64,000 bases of DNA from NCBI GenBank assembly GCA_910577585.1, contig CAJTNN010000005.1:2005-66004 (forward strand), given 5' to 3'. The notes below the pieces were generated by a model. It had not been told where the DNA came from. It saw only the letters and a list, made by a program, of their open reading frames with translations, and searched no databases. The translations under genes and the position numbers were made by a program. This document shows positions 1 through 8,249 of the stretch, piece by piece; position 1 is the first letter of the stretch; every line of letters starts with the position of its first letter. Source of the DNA: an uncultured Muribaculaceae bacterium (lineage in GTDB: Bacteria; Bacteroidota; Bacteroidia; Bacteroidales; Muribaculaceae).

Positions 1-638
1 GCATCGGTTCTGAAAGAGAGTCGTGCGTCAATCGGGAATTTCTCCCCGCCGAAATTGGGCGTGACGGTCACGATTTGCGACTTGCGGTTGTAGAGCATCT
101 CGCGGAGGTCGCCCGACTTTTCAAGCTGGTCGCGGTCTATGCCCCATTTCTCCTTGAGCATTGTCCAGTCGATTTTGCTTTCGTCGATGGCGTGATACTT
201 TGGCTGTTCAGTTTGTGCTGCCTGTTCCTCCGTCGGCTTCTGCGCCTGAGTTTCGGTTGTCTTATTCTCCTGAGCCTGTTCCTTGACGTTCGTCTGCGTC
301 TGCTGAGGGACATCGACCTTGAAGTCTTTGAGAATTTCAGCGTTTGTTTCGGGATCCTTGATAAAGTCACACATAGCCATGCCAACACTATCGTAACGGT
401 CAGCAGGAACTTTGAAGAAACCAAACATAGTAGGGTTCTTGCATTGTCTGACAAAATTTGACAAGAACGCTTCGAGCGGATTTTGTCCTTTCTTAAATTT
501 TACGAGATCCTCCAGTGTGACGAACATCGGATTGGAGATTTTGGGTGTGCCGTCCTCGTTGAGTCCGGTCACTGCGCCTACCTGCCCGGTTTCGTTGTTT
601 CGGGCAATCAGCACTTCTTCATTCTGGTCTTTTGCCAT
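1..638 (-). CDS. DUF4099/DUF3945-type mobile-element protein, partial (C-terminus off left edge)
   Basis: Reading the minus strand from the ATG at 638-636 gives an open frame to the window edge (about 212 residues). It starts MAKDQNEEVLIARNNETG. A Gln/Glu/Thr-rich linker around residues 110-145 is followed by a segment (IDWTMLKEKWGIDRDQLEKSG, then DARLSFRTD) that resembles the DUF4099 domain found with DUF3945 in Bacteroides conjugative elements. Function is not established for the family; it travels with integrative elements. Its position with two HTH genes and an integrase fits the accessory end of an ICE-like element. Confidence 0.75.
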   Translation of the reverse strand, partial: MAKDQNEEVLIARNNETGQVGAVTGLNEDGTPKISNPMFVTLEDLVKFKKGQNPLEAFLSNFVRQCKNPTMFGFFKVPADRYDSVGMAMCDFIKDPETNAEILKDFKVDVPQQTQTNVKEQAQENKTTETQAQKPTEEQAAQTEQPKYHAIDESKIDWTMLKEKWGIDRDQLEKSGDLREMLYNRKSQIVTVTPNFGGEKFPIDARLSFRTD

Positions 639-710
639 AATTAAAAGAATTTTGGGTTAGAAACTTGCGCCGTTTCCGACGCGATAATTATTATTGTGTG
701 TATGGATTGT

Positions 711-1019
711 CTATGCGTTGCGCAATGCGAAAAACTCAATCACATCTATGATGCGGTACTTGATTTTGGAATTTTTGGCGTTGCCGGTCTTGATAAACGG
801 TAATTCTCCGCTGGCCCGATACTCATATAGTTGCCTTTCGGAAATGCCATAATGTCTGCAAACCTCGGCGGTTGACATGGTATCTTTGTCCGGGTCTATG
901 ATGCCGAGCCCTTTGAGAGCGTCAAACATATTTTTCGCAAAGCGGTCAATCTTTCCCGACAATGAAGTTTCCATCGACTTTATCAGCTGGCATAGCTGGC
1001 GGTATTCTACGGAGTTCAT
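711..1019 (-). CDS. Helix-turn-helix (excisionase/MerR-like) protein
   Basis: 102 residues. The C-terminal half (about 45-100) is a HTH_17-type DNA-binding domain: STAEVCRHYGISERQLYEYR followed by the typical wing/strand and KYRIIDVIEFF. The N-terminal 40 residues look helical. Such proteins near a tyrosine recombinase commonly act as recombination directionality factors or element regulators. Its ATG overlaps the stop of the upstream HTH gene (ATGA at 1019-1016), so the two are translationally coupled. Role as an excisionase is inference. Confidence 0.7.
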   Translation of the reverse strand: MNSVEYRQLCQLIKSMETSLSGKIDRFAKNMFDALKGLGIIDPDKDTMSTAEVCRHYGISERQLYEYRASGELPFIKTGNAKNSKIKYRIIDVIEFFALRNA

Positions 1020-1381
1020 CGTACTGTCGGGATTTTACGGTTGGACTTCTTGATTTCTTCCAGCACCGCCTCGCTCCACTTTAATTGAAGACGGGCTATT
1101 GCTTTGAGAATCGGCGCAAGATGATAGTAAACCTCGCGTCCGCGTTCCTCCCATGTGAGCCGGTATTTGCGGCGGACACGTTGCAGTTGTCTGGTTGACA
1201 TCTTCAATAGTCTTGCGGCGATAGAGTTTGGGATAGGCGGAATGGATGATATTTCATCACACTCGTTCTTCAACTCTTTTTTCTTTCGTTCCTCTTTTGT
1301 GAGAAGCTCCAGAATCAGGGTCAGCGTTTCTTCAAGCGTGACCGTTCTTTGGTAGAGGGTTTCCAGTGTAATTGTTTCCAT
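1016..1381 (-). CDS. Helix-turn-helix DNA-binding protein of an integrative element
   Basis: 121 residues when started at the ATG at 1381 (METITLETLYQ). The longer frame to 1441 adds an unlike N-terminus and is less likely. Residues about 50-85 (IPNSIAARLLKMSTRQLQRVR) form an HTH of the kind found in pairs in Bacteroides conjugative transposons. A charged segment (KEERKKKELKNECDE) precedes it. Couples by a 4-base overlap to the downstream HTH gene. Probably an element regulator; target unknown. Confidence 0.65.
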   Translation of the reverse strand: METITLETLYQRTVTLEETLTLILELLTKEERKKKELKNECDEISSIPPIPNSIAARLLKMSTRQLQRVRRKYRLTWEERGREVYYHLAPILKAIARLQLKWSEAVLEEIKKSNRKIPTVR

Positions 1382-1561
1382 AAATTGTTTCTTGGATTTA
1401 GTGTTACGCTGGCAAAGTTCGGAAATCAGCAAAAGGTGCATAAGGTAGTTCCCGAGGTACTACCCTGATATTTTAACTTTCGTTAAGCATTTCAATAAAA
1501 GACAAAGTGCCGGCCATTGATATATAGCCGACACTTTATCAGTGAATTAGCGGTATATCAA

Positions 1562-2779
1562 CTAAAAATTGAGAGAACCGAGATTTTGTGCGAGGTTTTC
1601 CATGTCCTTGCTGATTTTGTCGTTTGTGATTCTGGCGTAGATTTGGGTCGTCTGGATATTGGTATGGCCCAACATCTTGCTGACCGACTCGATAGGCACA
1701 CCCTTACCGAGTGTCATCGTCGTTGCGAAAGTGTGCCGCGCCAGATGAAATGTGAGGTTCTTATTTATCTCACATATTTCCGCAATCTCTTTGAGATAGC
1801 AGTTGAGTTTCTGGTTGGTTATGATGGGCAATAACTGCCCATCAAGGAACTGGCCTTCATACTTGTTGAGGATTTTGAGTGCCGGTGGAAGCAAGGGCAC
1901 TGTGACCTTTGTGTTTGTTTTCTGCCGATGTGTGACTATCCATAGACGACCATCAAACATCTTTTGGATGTTGTCAACACGAAGATTGGCAAGATCAATG
2001 TATGCCAATCCCGTGAAGCAAGCAAATATGAAGATGTCGCGTACTTGTTCAAGTCTTTTAGACCCGAATGTCTTTGCCATCATCTTGGCAAGTTCATCTT
2101 CAGACAGAAAACCTCGGTCAACTCTCTCACAGCTTATCTTGTATCCGTTGAAGGGGTCAACGAATATCAGCCCGGCACGAATACCTTTATTGATTACCTG
2201 CTTGAAGAATTTCATACACTTGTAGGTAGTGTTTTGAGAGTATTTGTACTCTGTGCGGAGGAAGAATTCAAGGTCAGTAATGAAACTGAGCTTGATCTCA
2301 CGGAGAGGAATGTCAGTGATGTTGTATTTCTTCTTCATGAAGTCCACCACACGGCGATACATTCGCTCGTATTTTTTATAGGTGGGATCTGCTTTGCTCA
2401 ACCCGATGAGTTTCTTGGTATCTTCCAGATGCTGGAGATACAACGGTACGAGCGACTCTTCTTTGGCTGTGACACCTGTAAAGGCGTTCTTAACCATCTC
2501 GGCTGTCACATAACCGTGACGATTGAGAATGTCATAGTAGTGTTCTTTGATGACATGCCTAATGTCTTCAATCCGCTTGTTAAATTCAGCTATTTTGGAC
2601 GATCTGCCGATTGCCTTTGATGCAGCTGAATCCCATAACTCCGGCTCTATTGTAAGAGTGGAGTTGATACGTTCATATTCGCCGTCCACAGTTATGCGAA
2701 TCATTATGGCACACTTGCCTTCTTTGTTCACCTGATTTCGACGAATTAAGAACAATACCTTAAATGTGTTCTTTTTCAT
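1562..2779 (-). CDS. Tyrosine recombinase / integrase of ICE-like element
   Basis: 405 residues from the ATG at 2779 (MKKNTFKVLFLIRRNQ); the upstream 17 residues of the longer frame look non-coding. Layout: arm-type DNA-binding domain (about 1-95), SAM-like core-binding domain (about 105-205) and catalytic domain (about 220-395). Catalytic residues visible: H345-x-x-R348, G371-H372 and nucleophile Y381. The first catalytic Arg is absent: the usual TGLR box reads FTGLAY, with Ala259. IntDOT-type Bacteroides integrases are also known to lack this Arg. The gene points away from the tmRNA into the element. Confidence 0.93.
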   Translation of the reverse strand: MKKNTFKVLFLIRRNQVNKEGKCAIMIRITVDGEYERINSTLTIEPELWDSAASKAIGRSSKIAEFNKRIEDIRHVIKEHYYDILNRHGYVTAEMVKNAFTGVTAKEESLVPLYLQHLEDTKKLIGLSKADPTYKKYERMYRRVVDFMKKKYNITDIPLREIKLSFITDLEFFLRTEYKYSQNTTYKCMKFFKQVINKGIRAGLIFVDPFNGYKISCERVDRGFLSEDELAKMMAKTFGSKRLEQVRDIFIFACFTGLAYIDLANLRVDNIQKMFDGRLWIVTHRQKTNTKVTVPLLPPALKILNKYEGQFLDGQLLPIITNQKLNCYLKEIAEICEINKNLTFHLARHTFATTMTLGKGVPIESVSKMLGHTNIQTTQIYARITNDKISKDMENLAQNLGSLNF

Positions 2780-3039
2780 CTTTACGTTGGATTTAGTGTT
2801 ACCATCGAGCCGCTTTGCTCGTGGCTGCAATGATAACGAGTTTAGCTTAAAGATGGATTGGACGAAATGAAGTCAAACTATAGACAAATCAACGACTTAG
2901 CGGATTTTTAACATGGCGGACGTAAACCGGACAACCTTTATCAAACCATTATTTCGGCTGTTTAGGTCATAAATTCGGGAACAGTGTCGGACATCTACTT
3001 TAACACACTATTTACGGAGTCTTAAAATGTCGCTTATTT

Positions 3040-3061
3040 TCCGAGTTGCGTCCGAGTTGCG
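3040..3061. repeat. 11-bp tandem pair (tccgagttgcg x2)
   Basis: Two exact adjacent copies of tccgagttgcg lie between the integrase start and the tmRNA 3' end. One-helical-turn spacing suits a cooperative protein-binding site such as an integrase arm or excisionase site. This is inference. Confidence 0.5.
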
Positions 3062-3099
3062 TCGCAGTAACTTTTTGGGTAATAGAATATTGGAAGCAA

Positions 3100-3159
3100 T
3101 TTAGGCACTATTTAGGCACTAAAACGATACTCTGAATTCTTAGTGCCTGTTTAGTGCCT
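3100..3159. repeat. Paired 11-bp direct repeats in inverted arrangement (tttaggcacta / tagtgcct)
   Basis: tttaggcacta occurs twice with an 11-bp period (3100-3110, 3111-3121). Its reverse complement core tagtgcct occurs twice with the same period (3141-3148, 3152-3159). The symmetric array sits between the recombinase gene and the presumed attachment site at the tmRNA 3' end. It resembles arm-type sites. Binding protein unknown. Confidence 0.5.
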
Positions 3160-3224
3160 GAACTATGTCTGGAGAGGTCTGATTTCGGTCTTATTTCCGT
3201 CCTGAACCGGAAAGGATTAGACAT

Positions 3225-3260
3225 TAAAAAACCTCAGAACTGCTTGACAGTCTGAGGTTT
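3225..3260 (-). terminator. Rho-independent terminator downstream of tmRNA
   Basis: A perfect 10-bp stem (3229-3238 with 3251-3260, aaacctcaga/tctgaggttt) is followed on the minus strand by a T run. It lies about 37 bases past the tmRNA 3' end. Confidence 0.75.
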
Positions 3261-3296
3261 GTCTGATACTTTCCGATTTTGGTCGGGTATCGCAAG

Positions 3297-3700
3297 TGGA
3301 GATGGAGGGGGTCGAACCCTCGTCCAAACATGGAGTCAATAAGCTTTCTACATGCTTAGTCATTGACTTGGTTTTCGAGATATGACAGGCTCACGACTAC
3401 CAATCATATCCTTATCCTCTGAATTTCGGAGAAGCCTCGAGGCTCGACGTCTCCTATTTCCGAATTTCTTAGCACCAGCTGATCCAAACGTCTCGGAACG
3501 GGGCAATGGGCTGATGTCTCGTTTGCCTCATCCTTTGGAGGCAAATTAAGGAAGCTTACTATACTTCGGCTTACGCAGCGAGAGCGTAGTTGTTATTTTC
3601 GCCAATTATAGGTCGATGCTGTTGCGATTATAGAGTTTCAACACCAAAACTCTGCATGCTTACCTACCGCCTCTACATGCTGTCAAAGCCAGTCATCCCC
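3297..3700 (-). ncRNA. ssrA: tmRNA (ssrA)
   Basis: About 404 nt. The 5' GGGGATGA pairs with the 3' CATCTCC to form the tRNA-like acceptor stem. A T-arm (GAGGGTTCGACCCCCTC) precedes the 3' end, with discriminator A at 3297 and no encoded CCA. The internal tag frame reads G-E-N-N-Y-A-L-A-A-stop (about 3602-3574), the Bacteroidales-type degradation tag ending ALAA. The RNA rescues stalled ribosomes together with SmpB. The 3' end faces the integrase of the neighbouring element, and tmRNA genes are a known integration target. The insertion junction itself needs the other element end, outside the window. Confidence 0.95.
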
Positions 3701-3734
3701 ATGTAGAAGTGAGCACTCTCTTGTGCTTGATTTG

Positions 3735-3766
3735 CAAATTTAGTCAATTCTTGACCATTATGCAAA
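3735..3766 (-). promoter_or_regulatory. Bacteroidetes promoter for tmRNA
   Basis: On the minus strand TTTG (3766-3763), 20 bases, then TAAATTTG (3742-3735). This matches the -33/-7 consensus and lies 35 bases upstream of the mature 5' end. Confidence 0.75.
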
Positions 3767-3802
3767 TTTTTAAGAAGTTATCATGAGTGATCATGTGTAT
3801 AA

Positions 3803-3843
3803 ATTAAAATAGCTTAAGGATTACATTAATAATCCTTAAGCTA
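3803..3843 (-). terminator. Hairpin terminator downstream of glnS
   Basis: A perfect 14-bp inverted repeat (3810-3823 with 3830-3843, tagcttaaggatta), loop of 6, followed on the minus strand by TTTTAATTT. A second AT-rich hairpin (3878-3908) lies between it and the glnS stop. Confidence 0.65.
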
Positions 3844-3916
3844 CGCTTGGTTTTTAAATGTGAAGATATGGAAGTCAGCTTGAACTTTTTTTGCAAAAAG
3901 TTTAAGCTAACCTGTC

Positions 3917-5617
3917 TTATTTCTTCTGAATCTTTGCCCAGGTGTCTTTCAGGCCGATTGTCTGATTGAAGACGATGTGGTCCGGGGTAGTGTCTGGGTC
4001 AACGGTGTAGTATCCGAGTCGCTGGAACTGATAGTGGTCGCCGGCTTTGGCACGTTCTGCGAGCCAGGGTTCCATCATGACATTGTCGAGCACCTTGAGC
4101 GAGTCGGGATTCAGGAGTTCGCGGAAGTCACCCTCTTCGGCCGAAGGATTCTCTACGGCAAAGAGTCGGTCGTAGTCGCGCACCTCGGCGCGCACTGCGT
4201 TAGGCACAGACACCCAATGCAGCGTACCCTTCACCTTTCGGTCGGCTCCGGGGCGTCCGCTGAGCGTGTCGGGGTCATACTCGGCGTAGATTTCCTCAAT
4301 TTCGCCATTGTCGTTCTTTTTGAGACCTGTGCATTTGATGATGTAGGCGCCTTTAAGACGCACCTCTTTATCGGGCGAGAGGCGGAAGAACTTCTTGGGG
4401 GGATTCTCCATGAAGTCATCACGTTCGATCCAGAGTTCGCGAGTGAAGGGCATAGCGTGCTGTCCCTCGGCGGGATTCTCGGGATTGTTATCCATATACA
4501 TCTCTTCGGTGAGATCGGCTGGATAATTGGTAATGACGAGTTTGACGGGGTTCTTGACCACACTTACACGCGTAGCCGTCTGATTGAGGTCTTCGCGGAT
4601 AGAGTGCTCGAGGAGTTCGATATGATTGAGAGCCTCATAGCGGGTGTAGCCGATACGGCTGACGAAGTTCTTGATAGATGATGGTGTATAGCCGCGTCGG
4701 CGCAGGCCACAGATTGTGGGCATTCGCGGATCATCCCAGCCATTGACCAGTCCCTCCTTTACAAGCTGCAGCAGCTTGCGCTTGCTCATCACGGTGTAAG
4801 TGAGATTGAGGCGGTTGAATTCAATCTGACGCGGACAATATGACTCATCGGCCAGTTCTTTTACGAACCATTCGTAGAGCGGGCGGTGAGGCACAAATTC
4901 GAGTGTGCAGATAGAGTGGGTGACACCCTCGAAGTAGTCGCTTTGGCCATGTGCGAAGTCATACATGGGATAGACCTTCCAGGTGTCGCCGGTGCGCCAG
5001 TGGGGTGTATGGATGATGCGATACATGATGGGGTCGCGGAAGTGCATGTTGTCGCTTGCCATGTCGATTTTAGCACGGAGCACCATAGCGCCATCGGGGA
5101 ATTCACCGCGGTTCATGCGCTCGAAGAGGTCGAGATTTTCCTCAATCGGGCGGTCACGGAATGGTGAGTTCTGGCCCGGCTGAGTGGGGGTGCCCTTCTG
5201 GGCTGCGATCTGCTCAGAGGTCTGCTCATCTACATAAGCCTTACCCTCGCGGATCATGCGGATGGCAAGATCATAGAGTTTCGGAAAATAGTCGCTTGCA
5301 TAATAGAGACGGTCTTCCCAGTCATAGCCGAGCCAATGGATGTCGCGCTTGATTGCCTCTACATATTCGTTGTCCTCCTTCTGAGGATTAGTGTCGTCGA
5401 AGCGCAGATTGCATGTGCCACCGAATTTCTCGGCAGCTCCGAAATCCATGATAAAGGCCTTGGCATGACCTATGTGGAGGTATCCGTTGGGTTCAGGCGG
5501 GAAGCGGGTATTAAGACGGCCGCCGTTTTTGCCATCAGCAAGGTCCTGCTGAATCTCCTGTTCAATAAAGTTAAGACCGCTTTCATTCACTACGGCCTCA
5601 TCCAATATCTCGCTCAT
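3917..5617 (-). CDS. glnS: Glutaminyl-tRNA synthetase
   Basis: 566 residues, close to the E. coli enzyme. Charges tRNA-Gln with glutamine in the cytosol. The class I signature HIGH is seen at residues 48-51 within PPEPNGYLHIGHAK. The KMSKS-like loop appears as VMSKRK, and the GlnRS-specific anticodon-binding beta-barrels occupy the C-terminal half. The direct FDDTNP motif is present. Start ATG at 5617 gives MSEILDEAVV. Preceded on the same strand by a structured RNA (5735-5898). Confidence 0.97.
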   Translation of the reverse strand: MSEILDEAVVNESGLNFIEQEIQQDLADGKNGGRLNTRFPPEPNGYLHIGHAKAFIMDFGAAEKFGGTCNLRFDDTNPQKEDNEYVEAIKRDIHWLGYDWEDRLYYASDYFPKLYDLAIRMIREGKAYVDEQTSEQIAAQKGTPTQPGQNSPFRDRPIEENLDLFERMNRGEFPDGAMVLRAKIDMASDNMHFRDPIMYRIIHTPHWRTGDTWKVYPMYDFAHGQSDYFEGVTHSICTLEFVPHRPLYEWFVKELADESYCPRQIEFNRLNLTYTVMSKRKLLQLVKEGLVNGWDDPRMPTICGLRRRGYTPSSIKNFVSRIGYTRYEALNHIELLEHSIREDLNQTATRVSVVKNPVKLVITNYPADLTEEMYMDNNPENPAEGQHAMPFTRELWIERDDFMENPPKKFFRLSPDKEVRLKGAYIIKCTGLKKNDNGEIEEIYAEYDPDTLSGRPGADRKVKGTLHWVSVPNAVRAEVRDYDRLFAVENPSAEEGDFRELLNPDSLKVLDNVMMEPWLAERAKAGDHYQFQRLGYYTVDPDTTPDHIVFNQTIGLKDTWAKIQKK

Positions 5618-5639
5618 AAGTAGATCTTAAAAATTTTGA

Positions 5640-5670
5640 GTGGCTGTCTGAATCAAACCGCCACTGTATT
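5640..5670 (-). terminator. Possible terminator/attenuator hairpin before glnS
   Basis: On the minus strand AGTGGC and GCCACT form a short stem followed by CAAAATTTTT, about 25 bases before the glnS ATG. It could end the upstream structured RNA or attenuate glnS. Weak stem. Confidence 0.35.
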
Positions 5671-5734
5671 TAAATATTTTATGTAGTATATTGAATACTA
5701 ACTACTTGCCATTGTAAGCATTTCCGTTCCTTCA

Positions 5735-5912
5735 TCAGTGGCCATGCCAGCGACGCACCCTCGTGAAGAGCCGGTAATACAGGCAGGCCACGCATGTGCC
5801 AAAACTTAGAGTGGGGTAGAATACAACCGCACTCTTAGAGCATCCGGCAATGTCAGCCGATTTCACCTGCCATGGGCGCCATCAGCCCTTTGCCTACCTG
5901 ATTGCAAAGATA
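5735..5912 (-). ncRNA. Structured RNA candidate, 6S-like (with promoter)
   Basis: A minus-strand promoter box TATCTTTG (5912-5905) starts a transcript near 5898. The transcript folds into one long interrupted hairpin: GATGGCGCCC pairs with GGGTGCGTC, GGCAGG with CCTGCC, TGCC with GGCA, and the apex AGAGTG with CACTCT. Roughly 160-200 nt with bulges around a central open region is the shape of 6S RNA, which sequesters housekeeping RNA polymerase. Bacteroidales 6S-type RNAs are known. The alternative is a structured glnS leader. The 3' end is not clearly marked. Confidence 0.5.
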
Positions 5913-6006
5913 GCTAAAAAACATCAGTTTACGGTAGAGATGGGTCAAAAACTTCGATAGTTTTGAAAATATAATAAGCGGATGAGGATTTTTAATAAAA
6001 TTTCAC

Positions 6007-6014
6007 TATCTTTG
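6007..6014 (+). promoter_or_regulatory. -7 promoter box for LRR protein gene
   Basis: TATCTTTG, 28 bases before the ATG at 6043. No convincing TTTG -33 box. Confidence 0.5.
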
Positions 6015-6042
6015 CAAATCGAGTACACTTGAAAATCATGTT

Positions 6043-7431
6043 ATGAAGCGAACCATCCTGACCGCAGGCGCACTGACGCTATGGCTAAGCAGCCAGGCCA
6101 TAATCTTCAGCGTAGGCGGCATTTCATATGATACACTTGACACCGGCATGGTGGAAGTCGTGGCGCCTGAAAGCAGCGCTGCCGCATATTCGGGCAATGT
6201 GGTGATTCCCTCATTGGTAGATTATGCCGGACGCCAGTTCAAGGTCATATCAGTCGGCTCTCATGCCTTTGCGAATTGCAGCGATGTCGAGAGCATAGAG
6301 TTTCCTTCGGGGTTGCAGAGCATAGCCGACTATGCCTGTTATGGTTGCGATGGCTTGCGCCAAATCACACTACCGGTCTCACTTGAGAGCATTGGCGACC
6401 GCGCATTCGCGCATTGCAGAGCGCTTGAGAGTGTAGATTTTCCGGCCAGCCTGACATCAATCGGCGAAAGCGCCTTTGCTTACTGCTCAAGCCTGACCGA
6501 ACTGGCATCAATGCCACTTGGGGGGATGCTTGGCGATGGAGCGTTTGCATATTGCACCTCAATTGCCGAACTGGATCTTTCGGCCTACACCGGGCTGCTT
6601 GGTGAGCGTGTCTTCAGCAATTGCTCAGGTCTCTCGACTCTCAAACTTAATGACGACATGACGGAGATTCCGGCATACACATTTTCTGATTGTCAGAGCT
6701 TGAGTACGCTTACACTTCCAGCTTTGCTCAACAGCATAGGGCATCATGCCTTTTCGGGATGCATCGGATTGGAAGAGATTCAGATTCCGGCCAGCGTAAA
6801 GCTTATTGAAGAGCGCGGCTTTTCAGGGTGCAACAGTGTGAAGCGACTTGAGTTCAATACGTCAGCTTTAAGCATTGGCGACGGTGCATTCGAGAATCTG
6901 AGCTCGCTGCCATATGCGTTTATCATGGGCATCTCAGAGATTGGCGACAGCAGCTTTGCCAATTGCACATCGCTTGAATGGATTGAGATAGAGGATGGTG
7001 TGGAAGAGATTGGCAGCCGCGCGTTCAGCAATTGCCCGAAACTTTCAAAGGTTTACGCACATGCAGATTGGCCGGCCAAGATTACAGTCAATACGTTTGA
7101 CAGCACTACTGAACTTGAAGCGGAATTGTTTGTGAAAGAGGATGCAGTGGAGCGCTACAGCATGGCTGCCTATTGGAACCGATTTGCGAATATAGCCGCC
7201 ACCGACAAGTTCCCGCTGAGTGTGGACAATGTGGCCGACTCCGGGATAGCCATCAGATTAATCGAGGGTGGCATCAGCATCGCGGCAGCGGGCGAGAGGG
7301 TAGTGGTATCAACACTTGATGGCCGATGCAGCGACTGCGGCATAGTCTACGGCGATAAAGATGTGATGCTTGCCGGCGGACTCTATATTGTAAAGATTGG
7401 GAATCAAGCCAGGAAAATCATGATACCTTAA
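6043..7431 (+). CDS. BspA-type leucine-rich-repeat surface protein
   Basis: 462 residues. An N-terminal hydrophobic segment (about 1-22) looks like a signal peptide. Residues about 60-360 consist of LRR_5 repeats of about 23 residues with recurrent phrases such as IGDRAFAHCRALESVDFP and ISEIGDSSFANCTSLEWIEI. The C-terminus (GLYIVKIGNQARKIMIP) resembles the short secretion or anchoring domains at the ends of Bacteroidales exported proteins. BspA-like proteins usually mediate binding to host or bacterial surfaces; the ligand here is unknown. Stands alone with its own promoter. Confidence 0.85.
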   Translation: MKRTILTAGALTLWLSSQAIIFSVGGISYDTLDTGMVEVVAPESSAAAYSGNVVIPSLVDYAGRQFKVISVGSHAFANCSDVESIEFPSGLQSIADYACYGCDGLRQITLPVSLESIGDRAFAHCRALESVDFPASLTSIGESAFAYCSSLTELASMPLGGMLGDGAFAYCTSIAELDLSAYTGLLGERVFSNCSGLSTLKLNDDMTEIPAYTFSDCQSLSTLTLPALLNSIGHHAFSGCIGLEEIQIPASVKLIEERGFSGCNSVKRLEFNTSALSIGDGAFENLSSLPYAFIMGISEIGDSSFANCTSLEWIEIEDGVEEIGSRAFSNCPKLSKVYAHADWPAKITVNTFDSTTELEAELFVKEDAVERYSMAAYWNRFANIAATDKFPLSVDNVADSGIAIRLIEGGISIAAAGERVVVSTLDGRCSDCGIVYGDKDVMLAGGLYIVKIGNQARKIMIP

Positions 7432-7511
7432 GCTACTCAGTCTGCTACAGAAGAGAAACACCCTCTTCACTATACCTCAGCTAAACAGTGTAAGCGCCAC
7501 ACGCTTCATAT

Positions 7512-7569
7512 ATAATCAAGGCTCCGTCAAATCTCAGAATGATAAGAGATGAGACGGAGCCTTGATTAT
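7512..7569. repeat. 17-bp perfect inverted repeat
   Basis: 7512-7528 pairs perfectly with 7553-7569 (core aatcaaggctccgtc), loop 24. It lies 80 bases after the LRR gene stop and may act as its terminator, but no T run follows. Confidence 0.6.
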
Positions 7570-8113
7570 TGAAAGGAGTCAGATAACGTGACCCCATAGC
7601 CGAGCGAAAGAGAGCTACGCATGGAGAGCCATGGAAGGAGAGGAGGAAGGAAGAGGGAAGACGCCGCTTCAAGGCATCAGTTGAAATCAATCAATTGCAA
7701 ATCATGCCATTGAGCGCTACGCCAGCCACAGCTACATAGGCTCTTGAGAATTGGCGGATGAAATTGATTGAAGAAATTCTTGGACTTTTCATTGATGGAT
7801 GAATTTCTTGGATTGAATAGTTTGCAGTAGAATCTTCAGTCATAGGCAATCGGTGATGATAGTGAGAGGATAGGAAGAGTCTGACAAGTAAGATGCAGCA
7901 CATCAACCAGGATATTGTCAAACCCACTCATAGACTCAGCGAGGTTAAAGGATTAATTAAAAATTACTTTTGAAGAACCACGACCTTGGCAGGAGAGAGC
8001 TGGGAGGGGGAGGGGTGGAGATAACTCATCGACCACCTATGATTGCAGTCGCCCCTTTACGTGGGCCTTCATCAATAATAACGCCCTCCGGGAACGTATA
8101 TTTTATGAAGTCG

Positions 8114-8152
8114 TTTAAACTTTTTACGAAAAAGTTTAAAATGACGCTTTTT
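8114..8152 (+). terminator. AT-rich hairpin with T tail
   Basis: A perfect 12-bp stem tttaaacttttt/aaaaagtttaaa (8114-8125, 8129-8140), loop acg, with ttttt at 8148-8152. Related AT hairpins recur elsewhere in the window. Confidence 0.45.
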
Positions 8153-8206
8153 ATGTCTTTAGCCACGATTCGCCTGTCGTTATAAATAAAATAGAGGTGA
8201 CTTCAC

Positions 8207-8249
8207 TAAAAAAATCATTCCCACCATCTTGTCAGAGGGTGAGAATGAT
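8207..8249 (-). terminator. Terminator overlapping the end of the sigma factor gene
   Basis: Stem 8238-8249 with 8214-8225 (one wobble pair), then seven T on the minus strand. The stop codon (8234-8232) sits in the loop, so the terminator is formed partly by the last codons. Confidence 0.8.

Larger units (their letters stand above)
7432..8206. other. Non-coding stretch between LRR gene and sigma factor gene
   Basis: No convincing gene. Short open frames here (7481-7690, 7691-7927, 7970-8185) lack recognisable domains or plausible composition. The stretch holds two hairpins listed separately, and a purine-rich tract around 7985-8015. Confidence 0.6.

Noticed and set aside
1964..2620. 218-residue open frame antisense to the integrase
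   Set aside because: The minus-strand integrase has catalytic motifs; this frame has none.
3100..3160. Possible CRISPR-like short repeats
   Set aside because: Only two copies in each orientation with an 11-bp period and no spacers; better read as protein-binding sites. No CRISPR array was seen anywhere in the window.
3977..4681. Long open frame antisense to glnS
   Set aside because: Opposite strand of a clear synthetase gene; it reflects codon bias of the real gene and has no domain.
7691..7927. 78-residue frame in the gap after the LRR gene
   Set aside because: No domain, no upstream promoter or ribosome site, low-quality composition.
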